From assembly GCA_937949615.1 (NCBI GenBank), contig CALEDQ010000016.1, positions 92,681 to 156,680 of the forward strand: a stretch of DNA of 64,000 nucleotides. The letters run 5' to 3'. Origin of the DNA: an uncultured bacterium (GTDB taxonomy: Bacteria > Muiribacteriota > Ozemobacteria > Ozemobacterales > Ozemobacteraceae). The stretch's first letter is position 1; every line of letters begins with the position of its first letter. The notes beneath the pieces are model-generated. The model ran no database searches. It saw nothing but the letters and a program-made list of their open reading frames with translations, and was not told where the DNA came from. Both the position numbers and the translations under genes were made by a program. This document shows, one piece after another, positions 60,358-64,000 of this stretch.

Positions 60358-62448
60358 TTACAACCCGACAAACTGCGGGTGATTTTCAATTTTTTCACAG
60401 AACCCGGGCTGATCGTTCTCAGACAGACCCCGCGGAAAACGCGAACCGCTGCGGTGCCAGCGCTGCAGCCATTCTGGCCCGAGCAGTGCCGGCGCATTCG
60501 GGTGTCTGGCGTGGGCCGCGGCGCTGGTGAAAGCGACGGTTGTTGCTTCTTTCGGGCCGGTACCGATACCGTTGCCGACCACGAAACCGGCAGCCAGAAG
60601 TGCGGCTCTCACCGCCGTCGAGGTCGAATAGGTATAAAGGGCCGTATCAGCGCCTTTGAAGTATTCATAAAGCATCAGAAAGGTCTGGTAAGTCCAGAAC
60701 GAGCGGTCGGTTTTCGCCGAGAACGGGTCAAAAAAGACGATATCAGGCACCCTGGCGGTTTTGAACAGTTCAAGAAAGTCGCCATGAAACAGTTCCCAGG
60801 TGCAGAGACCTGAGCTGTGTTCCCAGCGGCGTTTTTCGAGCAGGCGCGCCGGCGCCCCATGAAACAGGTGCGGGAAATTGCGGTTATTTTTATACGCGAG
60901 TGCCAGCGGGTCGAGATCACATTCAAAGCTGATCAGATGCAGATGCCTGAGTTGGCCTGCCCCGCCCTGCCCCACTTTTTCAGGCTCAACAGCCGTTTCG
61001 CCAATCTGGCCACCGGCAGTGCCTTCAAGCGCTTTTTCAAAACAGCGTACTGCGGCCATCGCGTTCGAAGCCGCGCCCAGCCCGACATCCCATATTACCA
61101 GGTCATCAGCGTTATTCGCTTGTGAAATTATTAACAGCCGCTGTGCCAAGCCTGACTGCTCGACGTAAAGGCGGTTGGCCTCTTCGGCCGGCGGGTTGAC
61201 CGAGTGCATGATTTCGCCCGAGCTGATCTGTTTGATGCTGGCAAAGCCTTTCGGGTTGAAATGCACTTCATAGTCGCCAAGCCGCGGAATCTTGATCAGG
61301 TTACGGCGCGGCGGCGTGCCCGGGTTGTCTTCGTCGTCGCGGGCCAGTTCGACCTTCTTCTGTTCGTAAAACTGCGCAAAATTTCCGGCAACGATGCTCG
61401 CGCGCATTTCGCGGGTCAGGCGGTGATAAAAGGCCAGATTATGTGTTACAAGCAGATGCCAGCCGAGCGGCTCGTCTGATTTGATCATGTGATGCAGATA
61501 GGCTCGCGAATAATCGCGGCAGGTAATGCAGTCACAGGCGGCATCGAGCTTCTCTTCAGCAAATTTATAGACGCTGCGGCGCAGCTGCATTTTACCGTGC
61601 GAAGTGTAGACAGTGCCGCGGTGCCCAAGCTGTGATGGCATGATACAGTCGAACATGTCGACGCCGCGGTGCACCGCTTCGAGAATGTCGAGCGGCGTGC
61701 CGACGCCCATCAGGTAGCGCGGCAGATGCTCAGGCAGCATTTCGGCAACAAGCCCGGTAAATTCGTAACGCAGATCGCTGGTTTCCCCGACAGCCAGGCC
61801 ACCGATCGCCATGCCGTCGAACGGCAGCTGCCGCAGGAATTCAGCACTCTGGCGGCGCAGGTCATGATGACAGGCGCCCTGCACGATGCCGAACATCGAC
61901 TGTGGCGAATCGCCGCGCGCTTCAAGCGAGCGCTGTGCCCAGCGGTGCGTCAGTTCCATGGCCGCTTTCGCTTCTTCATGGCCGGCCGTCGACGGAATAC
62001 ACTGATCGAGCACCATCATGATGTCGCTGCCGATGGCTTTCTGCATGTCGATGCTCAGCTCAGGCGTCAGCATGAAGCTTTTGCCGTCGATATAGCTCTG
62101 AAAGCGCGCGCCCTCTTCGTTCATTTCACGCGAACGGTGCAGCGAAAAAATCTGAAAGCCGCCCGAATCGGTGAGCACCGGCTGATCCCAGTTCATGAAT
62201 TTATGAATCCCGCCGAAGCGCCGAAAAACTTCTGGCCCCGGCCGCAGCAGCAGATGATAGGTATTGGCAAGCAGCACCTGTGCCCCGGTCGCCTTCAGGG
62301 TCTCGACCGTCTGGCTCTTGACCGTGGCCCGCGTGCCAACCGGCATAAAAACGGGCGTTACCACCTCGCCATGCAGCGCCGTAAACCGCCCTGCCCGCGC
62401 CCGCGTGCCCCCGCAGCGCGCCTCAACCCTGAAATTCAATCTACTCAT
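60358..62448 (-). CDS. tgt: tRNA-guanine transglycosylase fused to a MnmC-like methyltransferase
   Basis: 696 residues. Residues 1-375 are a complete Tgt: acid D94 in TDSGGFQ, GIVQGA near 187, nucleophile D267 in MFDCIM, and zinc ligands C305, C307, C310 and H336 (CDCITCRDY, VTHN). Tgt swaps G34 for the queuosine precursor in tRNAs for Asp, Asn, His and Tyr. Residues 395-690 are a SAM-dependent methyltransferase like the N-terminal half of MnmC: opening GFASIKQISSGEIMHSVN, SAM loop WDVGLGAASNAM and VRAALLAAGFVVGNGIGTG. MnmC methylates the modified U34. Both halves act on the wobble base, and the fusion suggests coupled modification. Own promoter. Confidence 0.9.
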   Translation of the reverse strand: MSRLNFRVEARCGGTRARAGRFTALHGEVVTPVFMPVGTRATVKSQTVETLKATGAQVLLANTYHLLLRPGPEVFRRFGGIHKFMNWDQPVLTDSGGFQIFSLHRSREMNEEGARFQSYIDGKSFMLTPELSIDMQKAIGSDIMMVLDQCIPSTAGHEEAKAAMELTHRWAQRSLEARGDSPQSMFGIVQGACHHDLRRQSAEFLRQLPFDGMAIGGLAVGETSDLRYEFTGLVAEMLPEHLPRYLMGVGTPLDILEAVHRGVDMFDCIMPSQLGHRGTVYTSHGKMQLRRSVYKFAEEKLDAACDCITCRDYSRAYLHHMIKSDEPLGWHLLVTHNLAFYHRLTREMRASIVAGNFAQFYEQKKVELARDDEDNPGTPPRRNLIKIPRLGDYEVHFNPKGFASIKQISSGEIMHSVNPPAEEANRLYVEQSGLAQRLLIISQANNADDLVIWDVGLGAASNAMAAVRCFEKALEGTAGGQIGETAVEPEKVGQGGAGQLRHLHLISFECDLDPLALAYKNNRNFPHLFHGAPARLLEKRRWEHSSGLCTWELFHGDFLELFKTARVPDIVFFDPFSAKTDRSFWTYQTFLMLYEYFKGADTALYTYSTSTAVRAALLAAGFVVGNGIGTGPKEATTVAFTSAAAHARHPNAPALLGPEWLQRWHRSGSRFPRGLSENDQPGFCEKIENHPQFVGL

Positions 62449-62487
62449 GCTGTATCTCTGTGCCCTGTTCTGTAAATTTTCGCGCTC

Positions 62488-62516
62488 AGTCTACCCACCC
62501 TGCCTGCAGATGTCAA
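62488..62516 (-). promoter_or_regulatory. Sigma70-type promoter for the tgt fusion
   Basis: Minus strand: perfect TTGACA (62511-62516), 17-bp spacer, TAGACT (62488-62493). Transcript start near 62481, leader about 33 nt. Confidence 0.7.
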
Positions 62517-62697
62517 CTTATAGAAGACAAGAGTTGTGCATAAATTCTGTTAAATACTGACTGCGGGTTTATACAAAAGACAGCCAGACTAATGCCAACG
62601 CAGGACGGCCAGAATGCAGGTTAGTCAGAGAGAATTTTGCTGCATGCGAAAAACCGGCACTCAGAAAAACGGTAACAGCAGTTTATACAAGGCGCCG

Positions 62698-63147
62698 TTA
62701 CTCGACGAAGATGCGCACTCTGGCGACTCTGATGAGTTTTTCGCGGAAGGCGTAGCCGGGCAGGCAGACTTCGGCAATTTTGCCGATCTGACTTTCGTTA
62801 CCAGGCACCCCGCCGACCGATTCGTGCAGGTTCGGGTTGAACAGCTCGCCAGGTGCAGCGATTGCCTGCAGACCCTGCTTCTCGAGAATGTCGAGAAACT
62901 GGCGGGCCCAGAGTTCGAAGCCGGCGGCGAAATGGCCGGCAGAGTCGTTGCTGCCGGCGTGTAACAGGGCGTTCTCGAGGCTGTCGACGGCGGGCAGGAT
63001 CGCCAGCAGCAGGTCAGCGCGGCCCGCGTCGGCGGCGTCGGCAATTTTCCGGTCGGTGCGGGCCTGCAGATTCTGATAGTCCTTCATCAGAGTCTGATAA
63101 CGGTGCATGAATTCAGTGGCAAGTGTATTGTTTATATCGTTGACCAA
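62698..63147 (-). CDS. grpE: GrpE-type nucleotide exchange factor
   Basis: 149 residues, at the short end of the family. N-terminal long helix (EFMHRYQTLMKDYQNLQARTDR), a four-helix middle (ILPAVDSLENAL) and the C-terminal GrpE signature NPNLHESVGGVPGNES and VCLPGYAFREKLIRVARVRI. It releases ADP from DnaK. The TTG start follows GGAG by 7 bases. No dnaK or dnaJ lies within the window, so the usual heat-shock operon is not seen here. The sequence is divergent but the signature is clear. Confidence 0.83.
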   Translation of the reverse strand: MVNDINNTLATEFMHRYQTLMKDYQNLQARTDRKIADAADAGRADLLLAILPAVDSLENALLHAGSNDSAGHFAAGFELWARQFLDILEKQGLQAIAAPGELFNPNLHESVGGVPGNESQIGKIAEVCLPGYAFREKLIRVARVRIFVE

Positions 63148-63313
63148 TCCAGACTCCTGTTTGCCTCGAAAATTTGCCTTATTCTACAAACCGGCCGAGT
63201 CTTTTTCAACTCCGCAGTCGGTTAAATTTTAAAAACTGCCAACAGAGGCAGTAATGCCTTTCAGCCAGCCGGGGCATCTGTTGCATTCTCTTAATGGCAG
63301 CCCGGAAATCGGC

Positions 63314-64000
63314 TCAGGGAAGGTAAATCTGCAGTTTCACGTCGTCGCGCAGCGAAGCTTTCAGCAGCCCGAAAAATTGTTCGAGAGCCTTCTGCGCCTC
63401 ACGGTGGGCTTCTTGTTTGACCAGTTCGTGACTGGCGGCTTTGAGAACTTCATTTTTCAGCTCCGACATGGCTTCTTTGCGCAGGCTTTCGACCTTAGGG
63501 CCGATCAGAGGCACCCGTGAGCCCTTTTCTTCGACGATAATTTTTTCCGGGTCACTCTGCACCGAAACCATCTCTTTATCGATGCGCAACGGCGGCGATA
63601 TCACCCTCAGGGTGCCCGTCAGATCATCATAAACAAAATTCTGCCCGGTAATTTCCTCGACCGGAACATAAAACTGCACCCGGTTATCGAGCACCTTAAT
63701 CCGCACCCAGGCCGAACCAGCCGGAAACCAGTCATTGAGCACGCGTTTGTGATTCTCGCGATACAGTTCGACATCGACGGTCTGGGTCACGACCACCAGT
63801 TTGCGCGTGCGGTCGGTGCTGCCAAGCAGCTGTGAAAAGACCGATTTGACCTCTACCGAAGGTTTGAGGGCCTTGCGAATGGCATCCACGCCCTGATTGC
63901 CGAGTTCGCGCGCCATAAAAAGCGGCAGAATCCAGATGGCCGTAATCGCAAAAACCGCGACAAAAGCCGCGGCCCAGATAAAATGCACCCAGGCGCTCGA
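63314..64000 (-). CDS. Membrane-anchored protein of unknown function, 5' end outside the window
   Basis: Not recognised. A membrane helix near the start (AAAFVAVFAITAIWILPLFM) leads to a soluble domain of about 190 residues, with QTVDVELYRENHKRV and long helices at the C-terminus. The first in-frame start seen is a GTG at 63988, but the frame is open to the window edge (SSAW precedes it), so the true start may lie beyond. The general shape is like DUF4230-type proteins, but I am not sure. Confidence 0.65.
   Translation of the reverse strand, partial: SSAWVHFIWAAAFVAVFAITAIWILPLFMARELGNQGVDAIRKALKPSVEVKSVFSQLLGSTDRTRKLVVVTQTVDVELYRENHKRVLNDWFPAGSAWVRIKVLDNRVQFYVPVEEITGQNFVYDDLTGTLRVISPPLRIDKEMVSVQSDPEKIIVEEKGSRVPLIGPKVESLRKEAMSELKNEVLKAASHELVKQEAHREAQKALEQFFGLLKASLRDDVKLQIYLP

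Noticed and set aside
62670..62705. GTAAC/GTTAC pair with T5 as a grpE terminator
   Set aside because: The stem is only 5 bp with a loop of about 20 bases, and the left arm overlaps the end of the gene; too weak to call.

Overview
The window comes from a bacterial chromosome of moderately high GC, with mostly Shine-Dalgarno-led genes, few long gaps and several intrinsic terminators. Many Sec-type signal peptides, one lipobox, a Yej/Opp-type peptide importer, an L,D-transpeptidase-like protein, an M23 peptidase and SH3b wall-binding domains point to a Gram-negative-type cell with a peptidoglycan wall. Class III ribonucleotide reductase and three radical-SAM or SAM-linked genes suggest a life that is at least partly anaerobic. 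The mixture of well-known housekeeping genes with unusual fusions suggests a poorly sampled phylum. A Riflebacteria-like lineage would fit, but that is a guess from general character and not from a marker tree. No rRNA, tRNA, CRISPR array, transposase, integrase or phage gene was seen.

Layout. 1-10.1 kb (minus strand): the 5' part of nrdD; a Clp1/Grc3-like polynucleotide kinase with a DHH phosphoesterase and a small partner; and a DNA-uptake block of ComEC, a ComEA-like helix-hairpin-helix protein and a stand-alone metallo-beta-lactamase (MBL) protein. 10.2-18.3 kb: a cNMP-binding/MinD-like/TPR fusion protein, an ATP-grasp plus glycosyltransferase pair, and a DUF4126-PlsC fusion. 18.3-24.4 kb (minus): an envelope and signalling run (propeller, M23, CheW, DUF1232, cdd), then truA-rplM-rpsI.

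24.5-36.3 kb (mostly plus): an aminotransferase, a WbsX/GH99-like protein, a SPASM-type radical SAM protein, a very large secreted protein, and a ParB-like / spore-photolyase-like / nucleosidase cassette. The last gene of that cassette carries a 35-bp direct repeat that brackets a lectin-like gene, which looks like an inserted module. 36.4-41.8 kb (minus): membrane proteins, MOSC, rhodanese and a receiver-receiver-PPDK_N protein. 41.9-45 kb: a repeat protein and two VTT/DedA paralogues around an L,D-transpeptidase-like protein whose catalytic Cys is Ser.

45-64 kb (minus): Smr, a second cytidine deaminase, BtpA with a pentameric ligand-gated ion channel, an esterase, the complete Yej/Opp importer, SH3b and propeller proteins, a 33-residue Lys-rich protein, a HAD phosphatase, a Tgt-MnmC-like fusion, GrpE, and a membrane protein running off the edge.

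Most function calls rest on motifs read by eye; no database search was possible. The strongest leads are the repeat-bracketed lectin cassette beside the ParB/SPL/nucleosidase operon, the Tgt-MnmC fusion, the kinase-DHH operon, the ion channel with BtpA, and the catalytically altered enzymes (ComEC MBL domain, L,D-transpeptidase, peptidase-like protein).
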